NCBI GenBank assembly: GCA_038147495.1
Contig: JAYQTT010000016.1
Span: forward strand, 186,001-250,000
Origin: MED-G116 sp038147495
GTDB lineage: Bacteria > Pseudomonadota > Alphaproteobacteria > Puniceispirillales > Puniceispirillaceae
Direction of reading: 5' to 3'
DNA: 64,000 bases
Part shown: positions 53,742 through 63,005 of the stretch, one piece after another
Layout: each line of letters begins with the position of its first letter
Numbering within the stretch: the stretch's first letter is position 1
The notes under the pieces: generated by a model
The model's input: only the letters and a program-made list of their open reading frames with translations
Database searches by the model: none
Told to the model about the DNA's origin: nothing
Made by a program: the position numbers and the translations under genes

Positions 53742-54515
53742 ATGTCAGAGAATATCGACAGACAAAACACCGAATCATCCGAGACCATTGATTTTGGTTT
53801 CAAAACGGTGAACCGCGCTGACAAGGAGGGGCTTGTCCGCGGGGTGTTTGATTCGGTGGCATCGCGCTATGACGTGATGAATGATCTGATGAGCGGCGGC
53901 GTGCACAGATTGTGGAAGGCCGCGTTGATTGACTGGATGGCCCCACAGCCGCATCAGCACCTGATCGACCTTGCCGGCGGAACCGGTGATATCAGCCTTC
54001 GGTTTCTGCGTGCCGGTGGCGGGCAGGCGACCATCACCGACATCAACGAGCAAATGCTGCAGGCCGGGCGCAAACGGCGTGACCTTGCCAAGCTGGGTGA
54101 CAGGATAGAGTGGTGTGTCGCCAACGCCGAATCACTGCCTTTCGATACAGCCAGCGCAGATTTCGTCACCATTGCCTTTGGCCTTCGCAACGTCACCGAC
54201 AGGCAAGCGGCGATTGGTGAAGCCTATCGCGTGCTGAAACCGGGCGGCAGATTTCTGTGCCTTGAGTTTTCACAAGTGAAAAGTGACATTTTGCGCCGCG
54301 CCTATGACGCATGGTCCTTTAATGCACTGCCCGTGATGGGACAGCTGGTGGCAGGCGATGCCGACAGCTATCGCTATCTTGCCGAATCGATCCGCACCTT
54401 TCCGACACCCGAGGTGCTGGCTGATATGTTTGCCGTTGCCGGTTTTGCCCAAATCAGGGTGCGTAGCCTGTCGGCAGGAATCGCCTGCATTCATTCCGGC
54501 TGGAAGCTTGACTGA
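53742..54515 (+). CDS. ubiE: Ubiquinone/menaquinone C-methyltransferase UbiE
   Basis: SAM-dependent methyltransferase for the C-methylation step of ubiquinone synthesis. 257 residues. It has the family motifs VFDSVASRYDVMNDLMSGG, LIDLAGGTGDISLRF (SAM-binding motif I), FDTASADFVTIAFGLRNVTD, and GGRFLCLEFS near the C-terminus. The ubiB start overlaps its stop (TGATG), and coaBC and dut follow, an arrangement common in Alphaproteobacteria. A TATAAT is present at 53648-53653 upstream, a possible -10, but no matching -35 is clear. Confidence 0.96.
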   Translation: MSENIDRQNTESSETIDFGFKTVNRADKEGLVRGVFDSVASRYDVMNDLMSGGVHRLWKAALIDWMAPQPHQHLIDLAGGTGDISLRFLRAGGGQATITDINEQMLQAGRKRRDLAKLGDRIEWCVANAESLPFDTASADFVTIAFGLRNVTDRQAAIGEAYRVLKPGGRFLCLEFSQVKSDILRRAYDAWSFNALPVMGQLVAGDADSYRYLAESIRTFPTPEVLADMFAVAGFAQIRVRSLSAGIACIHSGWKLD

Positions 54516-56026
54516 TGCGACCCTCACTCTGGCATATTTTCATCGCCTTGCTTCGCCTTCCCGGAATCGCCTGGCATCTTGGCCGGGCCGGAACTCTGGG
54601 ACATATCGGGCGCATCAATTTATTGCCCAACTGGATGCAACGCCTGTGCCGGATGATGGACCGGTTGATGCGTTCGCGCGGGGCAACAAAGGATGCTGGC
54701 GGGGCTTTGGCCGATGCTTTGTTGCGGCTGGGGCCGGGCTTTGTGAAATTTGGTCAGGCGCTGTCGACAAGGGCTGATTTGATTGGCCCGGAAATGAGCC
54801 TGTCTCTCAGTCAGCTGCAAGATCGCCTGCCGGCTTTTCCGGCGCGTATTGCCCGCCGACTGGTGGAGTCCGAGACCGGCAAGCCGCTGGATGCCACCTT
54901 CACAGAATTTACTGACACGCCTGTCGCCGCCGCCTCGATTGCACAGGTGCATGCCGCCACTCTGATTGATGGACGGCGGGTTGCGGTCAAGCTGTTACGA
55001 CCACAGATCGATCAGCGAATGCGGTCCGACACAATGCTGTTTTTTGCGCTTGCCAGCATTCTCGAATGGGCAGCGCCAGGCCTGCGGCGCCTGAAACTTG
55101 TCACCGCGGTCCAGCAATTTGTTGAAATTTCTGATGTTGAACTTGACCTTCGCATGGAAGCCGCCGCCGCCGGACGTCTGGCAGAAAATTTGCGCGATGA
55201 CGCCGGCATCTATGTGCCTTGGGTTGATCTGGAACGCAGCACATCGCGCATGCTGGTAATCGAATGGATTGACGGCATCAGGATTGACGATGTGCCAGCG
55301 CTGGAGGCGGCCGGGCATAACATTTCTGATCTCACCGAAGCCGCCGCCCGCAGCTTTTTCAATCAGGTATTTCGTGACGGTTTTTTCCATGCGGACATGC
55401 ATCCGGGGAATATTTTTGTCGCCGCCGACAGCCGTCTTGTGCCAATCGATTTCGGAATCATGGGGTTTCTCGACTTTGCCGACAGGCTGTTTCTGGCGCG
55501 TCTGTTGATGGCAATGCTGGACCGTGACTATGACATGGTCGCCAAGCTGCATGCAGATGCTGGCATGCTTGGAGATGATGTTTCACTGCCGCATTTTGCC
55601 CAGGCCGTTCGCGCCGTTGCCGATCCAGTGATGGGAAAATCGCTTGGCGAAGTGTCACTTGGCACCGTGCTTGGCCAGATTTTGCAGCTGTCAACGCGCT
55701 TCTCGATAGAGGTGCAGCCGCAATTCAATTTGCTGCAGAAAACCATGATGATGGCCGAAGGGGTGGCGCGCCAGCTCAATCCGCAGGCCGATATGTGGGA
55801 CCTGTCGCGCCCGCTTGCCAGTGATTGGATGCGCGATCAGGCCGGCCTTGCGAAACGCGCGGAAACCTTCATTGAGGACGCATTGCTTGTTGCCTCGCGC
55901 TTGCCACGCCTGTTGAAAGAGCTTGAAGACAGCGCAGGCCAAAAACCGACATCTTCAAGGAATGACCTTCCAATTTTCATTTCTCTCCTTGCGCTTGCCC
56001 TTGCAATTTTAAGCTTTTTCACATAA
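54515..56026 (+). CDS. ubiB: Ubiquinone biosynthesis kinase-like protein UbiB
   Basis: Atypical kinase-like ATPase needed for ubiquinone synthesis, acting at the inner membrane. 503 residues. FVKFGQALSTRADLIGPEM contains the KxGQ motif, PVAAASIAQVHAA the Ala-rich loop, and DGFFHADMHPGNIFV and PIDFGIMGFL the catalytic and metal-binding loops. The C-terminus has a hydrophobic anchor (FISLLALALAILSFF). It starts in the ubiE stop and ends 34 bp before the coaBC start. Confidence 0.95.
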   Translation: MRPSLWHIFIALLRLPGIAWHLGRAGTLGHIGRINLLPNWMQRLCRMMDRLMRSRGATKDAGGALADALLRLGPGFVKFGQALSTRADLIGPEMSLSLSQLQDRLPAFPARIARRLVESETGKPLDATFTEFTDTPVAAASIAQVHAATLIDGRRVAVKLLRPQIDQRMRSDTMLFFALASILEWAAPGLRRLKLVTAVQQFVEISDVELDLRMEAAAAGRLAENLRDDAGIYVPWVDLERSTSRMLVIEWIDGIRIDDVPALEAAGHNISDLTEAAARSFFNQVFRDGFFHADMHPGNIFVAADSRLVPIDFGIMGFLDFADRLFLARLLMAMLDRDYDMVAKLHADAGMLGDDVSLPHFAQAVRAVADPVMGKSLGEVSLGTVLGQILQLSTRFSIEVQPQFNLLQKTMMMAEGVARQLNPQADMWDLSRPLASDWMRDQAGLAKRAETFIEDALLVASRLPRLLKELEDSAGQKPTSSRNDLPIFISLLALALAILSFFT

Positions 56027-56060
56027 ATTCAATTTTTGAATTTTTGTGAAGCCACACAGG

Positions 56061-57599
56061 ATGACCAAAACAGATATTGCCACTTTGATCACGGCCCTTG
56101 GTGGCCGTACAGCTCTGCAAGCCCTTTTGGATGTCGGACCAAGCGCGGTGAGCAACTATCTGGCCAAGGGTGAACTGCCAAAGCGGGCGCGGCCATTGAT
56201 CTGTGAGGCGCTTCACCGGCGTGGATATCAAATTGATCCGCAGAGCATGCAAATCATACAGCTGCCACCAACCTCGCCCCACAACAACACGCCCCACAAC
56301 ACCAAACAACATCACGCCAGATCGATGGCGATCGCATCCACAGGGCCAACCGCGTTGGCGGCACGCGGCAAATCGGTGCTGATGATTGTTGGCGGCGGCA
56401 TTGCTGCCTATAAAGCGCTTGAGGTGTGTCGACGTCTGCAAGATCACAATATCCGTGTGACCGGTGTGATGACCCGATCAGCCGAACAGTTCATCACCCC
56501 GCTGAGCCTGTCGGCATTGACCGCGTCAAAGACCTATACCGATCTGTTCTCTCTGACTGACGAGGCGGAAATGGGCCATATCCAGCTGGCCCGAATGGCC
56601 GATCTGGTGCTGGTGCTACCGGCCACAGCCAATCTGATGGCGCGGGCAGCACATGGGCTGGCAGATGATCTGGCAACGACCATCCTGTTGGCAACCACGG
56701 CACCGGTATTGATGGCACCGGCAATGAACCCGGCCATGTGGTCGCATCCGGCGACCCGCCAGAATCTGGAAACATTGCGCCAGCGCGGGGTGAAAATGAT
56801 TGGACCGGACGCAGGGGATACAGCTTGCGGCGAACAAGGCGACGGCCGGATGAGTGATCCGTCTGAGATTGTTGCCGCCTGTCTGGACCAATTGAACGCG
56901 GATCAAGACATGCCGCCACAGGATCTGGCCGGACAGCGGGCGATTGTTACTTCCGGACCAACCTGCGAGCCGATTGACAGTGTGCGCTTTATCGCCAATC
57001 GGTCATCCGGCCGCCAAGGGCACGCCATCGCCGCCGCCCTGGCAAAACGCGGGGCTGATGTCACCTTGGTCAGCGGCCCGGTATCAATCGCCGATCCGGC
57101 TGGTGTCAGCGTTGTTCATGTCGAAACCGCGGCCGAGATGCTTGATGCCTGCGAAGCCGCAATGCCAGCAAATATTGTCGTCTGCGCCGCCGCGGTTGCT
57201 GACTGGCGGGTGAAAGACCCGGTCTCCGGCAAAATCAAGAAGAACAAGGAGCGGCCAGAGTCACCGCATCTGGAACTGATTGAAAACCCCGATATTCTGA
57301 AATATCTGTCAAATCATACGACACGGCCATCGCTGGTCATTGGCTTTGCCGCGGAAACCAGTGATCTTCAAAAACACGGGCAAGCGAAATTGGACAGCAA
57401 GGGATGCGATTGGATTGTCGCCAACCCCGTTGACGCCACAGACCCGGCGAACAACGTCTTTGGCAGCGAGATGAATGAGGCGCTTCTGCTGACAAAAGAC
57501 GGGTGCGAGGTTTGGCCACCCATGCCCAAGCACCATCTCGCCGAAAAGCTTGTCGATAAAATCAGCCAGACCATGGGGGTGGAAAATGTCGAGGACTGA
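56061..57599 (+). CDS. coaBC: CoaBC (PPC synthetase/decarboxylase) with N-terminal HTH-like extension
   Basis: Bifunctional enzyme that joins cysteine to 4'-phosphopantothenate and decarboxylates the product in coenzyme A synthesis. From the ATG at 56061 the protein has 512 residues; a GTG lies five codons earlier. Residues 1-59 look like a small Cro/YdaS-type helix-turn-helix (GGRTALQALLDVGPSAVSNY), followed by a His/Asn/Pro linker (60-88). The flavoprotein CoaC domain starts near residue 103 (GKSVLMIVGGGIAAYKALE), with PAMNPAMW and the catalytic Cys in DTACGEQGDGRM. The CoaB domain has IVTSGPTCEPIDSVRFIANR, KIKKNKE and VIGFAAET. The extension is not normal for CoaBC, and an internal ATG at 56325 could start the usual form. 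Confidence 0.92.
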   Translation: MTKTDIATLITALGGRTALQALLDVGPSAVSNYLAKGELPKRARPLICEALHRRGYQIDPQSMQIIQLPPTSPHNNTPHNTKQHHARSMAIASTGPTALAARGKSVLMIVGGGIAAYKALEVCRRLQDHNIRVTGVMTRSAEQFITPLSLSALTASKTYTDLFSLTDEAEMGHIQLARMADLVLVLPATANLMARAAHGLADDLATTILLATTAPVLMAPAMNPAMWSHPATRQNLETLRQRGVKMIGPDAGDTACGEQGDGRMSDPSEIVAACLDQLNADQDMPPQDLAGQRAIVTSGPTCEPIDSVRFIANRSSGRQGHAIAAALAKRGADVTLVSGPVSIADPAGVSVVHVETAAEMLDACEAAMPANIVVCAAAVADWRVKDPVSGKIKKNKERPESPHLELIENPDILKYLSNHTTRPSLVIGFAAETSDLQKHGQAKLDSKGCDWIVANPVDATDPANNVFGSEMNEALLLTKDGCEVWPPMPKHHLAEKLVDKISQTMGVENVED

Positions 57600-58068
57600 C
57601 CAAGACCCAAACAAGCCACTGCGCGCACCTGTGATCAAAATCAAGCGGCTGGCGAATGGCGGCGGCATTGATCTTCCTGTCTATGCCACATCGGGCGCGG
57701 CGGGCATGGACATCTGTGCCGCCAACGAAGCTGATATCGTGCTTGCGGCCGGAGAGCGGTGTGCGGTGCCAACCGGCTTTGCGATGGCAATCCCTGATGG
57801 GTTCGAGGCCCAAATCCGACCACGTTCCGGACTGGCGCTTAAACATGGTATAAGTGTCGCCAACGCACCGGGAACAATCGACAGCGACTATCGCGGCGAG
57901 ATTGCGGTCATTATAATCAATCTTGGCAACGCGCCCTTTACCATCACGCGCGGCATGCGCATCGCGCAGATGGTTATCGCGCCGGTAACAAGAGGCCAAT
58001 TTACCGAGGTGGCCGACCTTGACGATTCGGACCGGGGCGAGGGTGGTTTCGGCTCAACAGGTGTTTGA
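57586..58068 (+). CDS. dut: Deoxyuridine 5'-triphosphate nucleotidohydrolase (dUTPase)
   Basis: Hydrolyses dUTP to dUMP, keeping uracil out of DNA and supplying dTMP synthesis. The start ATG at 57586 lies inside the coaBC end, with GGGGTGG upstream, so they overlap by 14 bp. 160 residues with all five trimeric dUTPase motifs: GAAGMDICA, IRPRSGLALKHGI, NAPGTIDSDYRGEI (catalytic Asp), RIAQMVIAPV and the C-terminal RGEGGFGSTG arm. It is three bases from the moeB-like gene. Confidence 0.96.
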   Translation: MSRTDQDPNKPLRAPVIKIKRLANGGGIDLPVYATSGAAGMDICAANEADIVLAAGERCAVPTGFAMAIPDGFEAQIRPRSGLALKHGISVANAPGTIDSDYRGEIAVIIINLGNAPFTITRGMRIAQMVIAPVTRGQFTEVADLDDSDRGEGGFGSTGV

Positions 58069-58071
58069 CGA

Positions 58072-58845
58072 ATGCTGAATGATGATGATTTGGAACGATA
58101 TGCCCGTCAGGTGATCATGCCGGATATGGGCGAGGCAGGACAAGAAGCCCTGCTTGCGGGAAAGGTGCTTGTCGTTGGCGCCGGAGGACTTGGCGCGCCG
58201 GCGATCTTCTATCTTGCCGCCGCAGGTGTTGGCACAATCACGATCATTGATATGGATAATGTGTCGCGCACCGACCTTAACCGCCAGATCATCTATACCA
58301 GCGCTGATGTTGGCATGACCAAAGTTGCGCGTGCCGCGGCGGCGGCGGCGGCTCTCAACCCTGATATCACCATTCAAAGTCACGCCGAACGCCTTGGCAT
58401 GAACAATGTTGATGCGTTGCTACAGGCACATGATGTTGTGCTGGATTGCTCGGACAATATTGAGACACGGTTTCTTTTGGGTGACGCGGCGCATCGCAAT
58501 GCAAAACCGCTGGTATTTGGCGGGGCGGTGCGAAGTGAGGGACAGGTCGCCGTATTCCAGAGCAATTGCCCGGGCTTTGAAGACACTGCCTGTTTTCGCT
58601 GTGTGTTCCCGGAAATGCCAGATGCCAGTCAGGCACCGGGCTGTTCCGAGGCCGGTATTCTGGGACCGGTGACAGGGATCATCGGTTCGATGCAGGCTTT
58701 GGAAGCTATCAAACTGCTATCCGGAATTGGCAGTAGCCTTACCGGACGCCTGCAACTGTTCGATGGCAGTCACGGAAGCTTCATGGAGATCACCACGGCA
58801 CGGCGGCAGGATTGCACCTTTTGCGGCAATCAAAAAGCTGGCTAG
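58072..58845 (+). CDS. moeB: MoeB/ThiF/HesA-type E1-like adenylyltransferase
   Basis: ATP-dependent enzyme that adenylates the C-terminal Gly of a ubiquitin-like sulfur carrier (MoaD or ThiS). 257 residues. The nucleotide-binding motif is KVLVVGAGGLGAPAIFYLA; DLNRQIIY, DCSDNIETRF and the zinc-site cysteines in CFRCVF and CTFCG follow. APGCSEAGILGPVTG carries the conserved Cys. There is no rhodanese domain, which fits MoeB and HesA more than the long ThiF forms. Whether it serves molybdopterin or thiamine synthesis is not visible. It ends the ubiE-ubiB-coaBC-dut-moeB run and overlaps the convergent dehydrogenase by four bases. Confidence 0.9.
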   Translation: MLNDDDLERYARQVIMPDMGEAGQEALLAGKVLVVGAGGLGAPAIFYLAAAGVGTITIIDMDNVSRTDLNRQIIYTSADVGMTKVARAAAAAAALNPDITIQSHAERLGMNNVDALLQAHDVVLDCSDNIETRFLLGDAAHRNAKPLVFGGAVRSEGQVAVFQSNCPGFEDTACFRCVFPEMPDASQAPGCSEAGILGPVTGIIGSMQALEAIKLLSGIGSSLTGRLQLFDGSHGSFMEITTARRQDCTFCGNQKAG

Positions 58846-59828
58846 AGCATCGCCTCAATCACCCGGTCAGGCGGTGTATGGCCGTCCCAGAATGTTTGAA
58901 TGTTGATGATAACCTTTTCACCCATACCAAGCCGGCCCTCGATTGTCGCCGAGCCAATATGCGGCAACAGCACAACATTCGGCAGATCAACCAAACCCTT
59001 TGGAATGTTTGGCTCATCAGCATAAACATCGAGACCAGCACCGGCAATTTGCTGATCCGCCAACAGGTCTGCCAAGGCAGCCTCATCAACGACCTCGCCG
59101 CGTGATGTGTTGACCAGATAGGCAGTTGGTTGCAACAGCGACAGCCGCTCTCGCGACAATAGCTGATGTGTCGCCTCAGTATGCGGGCAATTGACCGAGA
59201 CAATGTCCACACGCGACAACATCTGATCAAGCGATTCCCAATATGTGGCTTCCAGTTCAGCCTCGGTTTCAGGATGAACCCGTTTTCGATTGTGATAATG
59301 AATGCTGAGGCCAAAACCACGGGCGCGGCGGGCAATCGCTTCGCCGATACGGCCCATACCGATAATACCAAGCCGCTTGCCATTGATCCGGCGCCCCAGC
59401 ATTCCAGTCGGTGACCACCCTTTCCATGTGCCCGAGCGAGCCACCTTATCCCCCTCGGCAATGCGGCGCGGCACCGCCAGCATGAGCGCCATCGCAACAT
59501 CGGCAGTATCCTCGGTCAGCACCCCCGGGGTGTTGGTTACGGTAATGCCCTTTTTACGGGCGGCTGCCAGATCGATATGGTCAACACCGGTGCCAAAACT
59601 GGCAATCAGCTTGAGTTGATCACCTGCCGCGGCGATCAAGTCGGCATCAATCCGGTCAGTCACGGTCGGCACCAGAACATCGGCGGTTTGCACGGCCTTC
59701 AAGAGCGCTTCGGACGACATTGCCTGATCCGTCTCGTTAAGCTTTGCGTCAAACAGCTCGCGCATTCTTGTTTCGATGGAATCTGGCAGCGTGCGGGTCA
59801 GGATCACGAGGGGCTTTTTTTGAGTCAT
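58842..59828 (-). CDS. D-2-hydroxyacid dehydrogenase (glyoxylate/hydroxypyruvate reductase type)
   Basis: A 328-residue NAD(P)H-dependent reductase of the D-isomer 2-hydroxyacid dehydrogenase family. The cofactor-binding Rossmann motif is GIIGMGRIGEAIARRARGFG. Catalytic segments are NTSRGEVVDEAALADL (with the Arg), DVYADEPN (with the Glu) and LLPHIGSATIEGR (with the His). By size and motifs it is like glyoxylate or hydroxypyruvate reductase, but other substrates are possible. The ATG at 59828 has GAGAAA upstream. It converges with the moeB gene, overlapping by four bases. Confidence 0.9.
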   Translation of the reverse strand: MTQKKPLVILTRTLPDSIETRMRELFDAKLNETDQAMSSEALLKAVQTADVLVPTVTDRIDADLIAAAGDQLKLIASFGTGVDHIDLAAARKKGITVTNTPGVLTEDTADVAMALMLAVPRRIAEGDKVARSGTWKGWSPTGMLGRRINGKRLGIIGMGRIGEAIARRARGFGLSIHYHNRKRVHPETEAELEATYWESLDQMLSRVDIVSVNCPHTEATHQLLSRERLSLLQPTAYLVNTSRGEVVDEAALADLLADQQIAGAGLDVYADEPNIPKGLVDLPNVVLLPHIGSATIEGRLGMGEKVIINIQTFWDGHTPPDRVIEAML

Positions 59829-59982
59829 ATGACAGTTTCTCGTCCAAATTAGAATGGAACGTTGCTGGCGTTCACGGCAAAAAAACAGTAACTTCTTTCG
59901 GCGGTGTGTGACATCGTGTCATTCCACCCGTTACGCAGATAGTCAATCATTTGCCGGAATAGAGTACCAGAACCACACTGTC

Positions 59983-60549
59983 ATGAGAAAACTTTTTCCA
60001 CTTCGCAAAAGGCTGTTCTCCCTGCCAATCGTGCTTTGTCTGGCGTCCGGGTTGACGGGTCTGGCCGCAATGGCACCTGTCGAACCATTTTCCAACGCCG
60101 CTAACGCACAAGAGGTGAAGCTGAAGATCCGCGGAAGTGGCCTCCCCGTGCCGCGTTTTGTCACGCTGAAATTCAATGAGGTCAATATGCGGGCCGGGCC
60201 GGGCCGTGAATATCCAGTGTTGTGGGCCTATGCAAAAACCGGCCTGCCGCTGATGGTCGAAGCCGAGTTTGGCGCATGGCGCAAAGTCGTGGATCATGAA
60301 GGCACAACCGGATGGATGCGCGGTTCTGTTCTCTCACTTCGGCGGATGGCTCTCGTCACCGAAGGCTCAACAAGAATATATCGGGCGGCAGATCCTCAAA
60401 GCCAGATCGTTGCTGTTGCAGAAAAGCATGCGCTGCTGGAGTTGCAATCCTGCCCGGCAAGCATGTGCAAAGTCGCCAGTGACGGGATCAAGGGCTGGAT
60501 TGACCGGGCGGCCATCTGGGGCGTCCTGAAGTCTGAAATCCTCGATTAA
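59983..60549 (+). CDS. Secreted protein with bacterial SH3-like domains
   Basis: A 188-residue exported protein. The start at 59983 gives a typical signal peptide with a basic N-terminus (MRKLFPLRKRLFSLPIV), a hydrophobic core and likely cleavage after NAQ or ANA near residue 40. The mature part has an SH3_4-type domain with FNEVNMRAGPGREYPVLWAY, then WRKVVDHEGTTGWMRGSVL, and a second, weaker SH3 repeat (ALLELQSCPASMCKV to KGWIDRAAIWG). Such domains usually bind peptidoglycan or protein partners in the periplasm. No catalytic site is seen. A strong terminator follows. Confidence 0.88.
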   Translation: MRKLFPLRKRLFSLPIVLCLASGLTGLAAMAPVEPFSNAANAQEVKLKIRGSGLPVPRFVTLKFNEVNMRAGPGREYPVLWAYAKTGLPLMVEAEFGAWRKVVDHEGTTGWMRGSVLSLRRMALVTEGSTRIYRAADPQSQIVAVAEKHALLELQSCPASMCKVASDGIKGWIDRAAIWGVLKSEILD

Positions 60550-60571
60550 CGCCGCCTAAAGCTTAATCACT

Positions 60572-60611
60572 AAAAAAGGCGCCCCAGCCGAAACCGGGGC
60601 GCCATTTTTTT
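60572..60611. terminator. Bidirectional rho-independent terminator
   Basis: An 8-bp perfect stem GGCGCCCC / GGGGCGCC (60578-60585 and 60596-60603) with a 10-base loop is flanked by six A on the left and seven T on the right. It can end transcription from the SH3-protein gene on the plus strand and from katG on the minus strand. Confidence 0.92.
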
Positions 60612-60641
60612 AGATGGCAATCTCTAGGATCGCGTCAGCGC

Positions 60642-62774
60642 TTAGGCAACATCGAACCGATCATTGTTCATCACCTTGTTCCATGCGGCGACGAAGTCAT
60701 TCAGGAACTTGTCCTTGGCATCGTCACAGGCATAGACTTCGGCCAACGCCCGCAATTGGGAATTGGATCCAAAGACAAGGTCCACGCGGGTGGCCGTACG
60801 CACGGTCTCGCCGCTTGCCCGATCAACACCGGCATAGGTGTTGCTTCCTGTCGGCTTCCACTCGACACCCATATCCAGCAGAGTGACAAAGAAGTCGTTT
60901 GTCAGCTTGCCGTTGGTATCGGCGAACACACCATGCCCATCATGCGAAATGCCAAGCGCCCGCATGCCACCAATCAGCACCGTCATCTCTGGTGCTGTCA
61001 GGCCAAGCATATGTGCCTTGTCGAGAAGCAGTTCCTCTGGGCTCACGGTAAATTCCTGCTGCAGATAGTTGCGGAATCCGTCAGCTTTCGGCTCGAGCAC
61101 AGCAAATGATTCGACATCTGTTTGCTCCTGAACCGCATCACCGCGACCCGGTGTGAACGGAACGCTCAAACCAGAGGCCTGTTCGACACCAACGTTACCG
61201 GCAAGAACGATAACGTCAGCCACCGATGCACCATTGTCCGCGGCAATGCCTTCGAGAACACCAAGCACGCGTGCCAGCTGTTCTGGCTTGTTGGCCTCCC
61301 AGTCCTTTTGCGGAGCAAGACGGATGCGCGCACCATTGGCGCCACCGCGCATATCAGTTCCGCGATAGGTTGATGCGCTGGCCCATGCTGTCTCGACCAT
61401 TTCCTGAACGCTCAATCCGCTCTTCAGGATCTGCGCCTTGACCGCTTCAACATCATAGTTTGTCGTGCCAGCGGGGATTGGATCCTGCCAGATCAGTTCT
61501 TCTTCTGGCGTTTCTGGACCGACATAGCGGCTGCGTGGACCCATGTCACGGTGCAACAGCTTGAACCACGCTCTCGCAAACGCATCAGCGAACTGATCCG
61601 GGTTGGCGTGGAAGCGCTCGGAAATCTTGCGATATTCCGGATCTTCGCGCATCGCCATATCAGCCGTTGTCATCATTGTTGACACGCGGATTGATGCGTC
61701 TTCGGCGTCTGGTGCCAAATGCTCGTCCTTGACGTCTATTGGCTGCCAGATATGCGCACCGGCAGGGCTCTTTGTCAGCTCCCACTCATAACCGAGAAGC
61801 AAATCGAAATAGCCATTGTCCCATTGTGTCGGGTTGGCTGTCCACGCGCCTTCGATACCGCTGGTGATGGTATCGCGGCCCTTGCCAGAGCCATGCGTTG
61901 ACATCCAGCCAAAGCCCATTTCCTCAATCGGAGCGGCTTCCGGCTCTGGACCAACAAGCGCTGCATCTCCGGCACCGTGAGCCTTACCAAAGGTGTGGCC
62001 ACCGGCTGTCAATGCAACGGTTTCTTCATCATTCATCGCCATGCGAGCGAAGGTTTCACGGATATCTCTGGCGCTGGCAAGCGGATCAGGGTTGCCATCG
62101 GGGCCTTCAGGGTTGACGTAGATCAGACCCATCTGCACAGCCGCCAATGGACGCGCCAGATCGCGATCACCGCTATAGCGCTGATTACCAAGCCACTCGC
62201 TCTCAACACCCCAGTAGATGTCTTCCTCAGGTGCCCAGATATCAGCACGGCCACCGCTGAAGCCAAAGGTTTTGCCACCCATTGACTCAATCGCCACGTT
62301 ACCGGCAAGGATCAACAGGTCAGCCCAGCTGAGCTTCTTGCCGTATTTTTTCTTGATTGGCCACAGCAAGCGCCGCGCCTTGTCAAGGTTGCCGTTGTCC
62401 GGCCAGCTGTTCAACGGTGCGAAACGCTGGGCGCCTGTACCGCCGCCACCACGGCCATCACCGGTTCTGTAGGTACCGGCAGCATGCCAAGTCATACGAA
62501 TGAAGAATGGACCATAATGCCCATAATCGGCCGGCCACCAGTCTTGTGAGTCGGTCATCAGATCATGCAGGTCCTGCTTCAGCGCCTTGTAGTCGATTGA
62601 CTTGAACGCCTCAACATAATCGAAGTCTGGATCCATCGGATCTGACAGCGATGAATGCTGATGCAAAATGTTCAGATTGAGCTGATTAGGCCACCAATCA
62701 CGTGTCGTCGTGCCACCGGCAGCCGCATTTGTCATTGGCCCATGCATTACAGGGCACTTGCCTTCTCCGTCCAT
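60642..62774 (-). CDS. katG: Catalase-peroxidase KatG
   Basis: Haem enzyme that destroys hydrogen peroxide, with both catalase and peroxidase activity. The start ATG at 62774 has GGAGG five bases upstream. About 710 residues in two homologous domains. FIRMTWHAAGTYRTGDGRGG carries the distal His-Trp pair, and QMGLIYVNPEGPDGNPDP the Tyr of the Met-Tyr-Trp adduct. ALTAGGHTFGKAHGAG contains the proximal haem His. The C-terminal domain has VIVLAGNVGVEQASG. An ICE-like palindrome lies upstream, and the Irr regulator gene is adjacent, so iron/haem control is likely. Confidence 0.97.
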   Translation of the reverse strand: MDGEGKCPVMHGPMTNAAAGGTTTRDWWPNQLNLNILHQHSSLSDPMDPDFDYVEAFKSIDYKALKQDLHDLMTDSQDWWPADYGHYGPFFIRMTWHAAGTYRTGDGRGGGGTGAQRFAPLNSWPDNGNLDKARRLLWPIKKKYGKKLSWADLLILAGNVAIESMGGKTFGFSGGRADIWAPEEDIYWGVESEWLGNQRYSGDRDLARPLAAVQMGLIYVNPEGPDGNPDPLASARDIRETFARMAMNDEETVALTAGGHTFGKAHGAGDAALVGPEPEAAPIEEMGFGWMSTHGSGKGRDTITSGIEGAWTANPTQWDNGYFDLLLGYEWELTKSPAGAHIWQPIDVKDEHLAPDAEDASIRVSTMMTTADMAMREDPEYRKISERFHANPDQFADAFARAWFKLLHRDMGPRSRYVGPETPEEELIWQDPIPAGTTNYDVEAVKAQILKSGLSVQEMVETAWASASTYRGTDMRGGANGARIRLAPQKDWEANKPEQLARVLGVLEGIAADNGASVADVIVLAGNVGVEQASGLSVPFTPGRGDAVQEQTDVESFAVLEPKADGFRNYLQQEFTVSPEELLLDKAHMLGLTAPEMTVLIGGMRALGISHDGHGVFADTNGKLTNDFFVTLLDMGVEWKPTGSNTYAGVDRASGETVRTATRVDLVFGSNSQLRALAEVYACDDAKDKFLNDFVAAWNKVMNNDRFDVA

Positions 62775-62866
62775 AAGGAACCTCCATTTTCTGATGATTG
62801 TCCGGAAAAATCGGACAGAATTCACTGCTCCTATTTCTGCCTCTTAATGACGACAACGTCAAGCAG

Positions 62867-62883
62867 TTTGGAATGATTCTAAA
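62867..62883 (-). promoter_or_regulatory. ICE-like operator (Irr box) upstream of katG
   Basis: On the minus strand TTTAGAATCATTCCAAA reads as two 7-bp arms, TTTAGAA and TTCCAAA, separated by 3 bp, matching the iron control element TTTAGAA-N3-TTCTAAA at 13 of 14 arm positions. It lies 4 bp upstream of TTGACG (62857-62862), a good -35 box, and about 93 bp before the katG ATG. The irr gene is immediately upstream. Confidence 0.6.
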
Positions 62884-63005
62884 GAGGTTTTGGCGATGTC
62901 AGCGGTGCCTTATCGCATGGCCGACAGATTGGCAAATTTCACTCATGTGCGCGCCAAAAAGCCCCCGCACAGATCGCCCGCACAGATCGGAAGCCAAGAC
63001 CGTTT

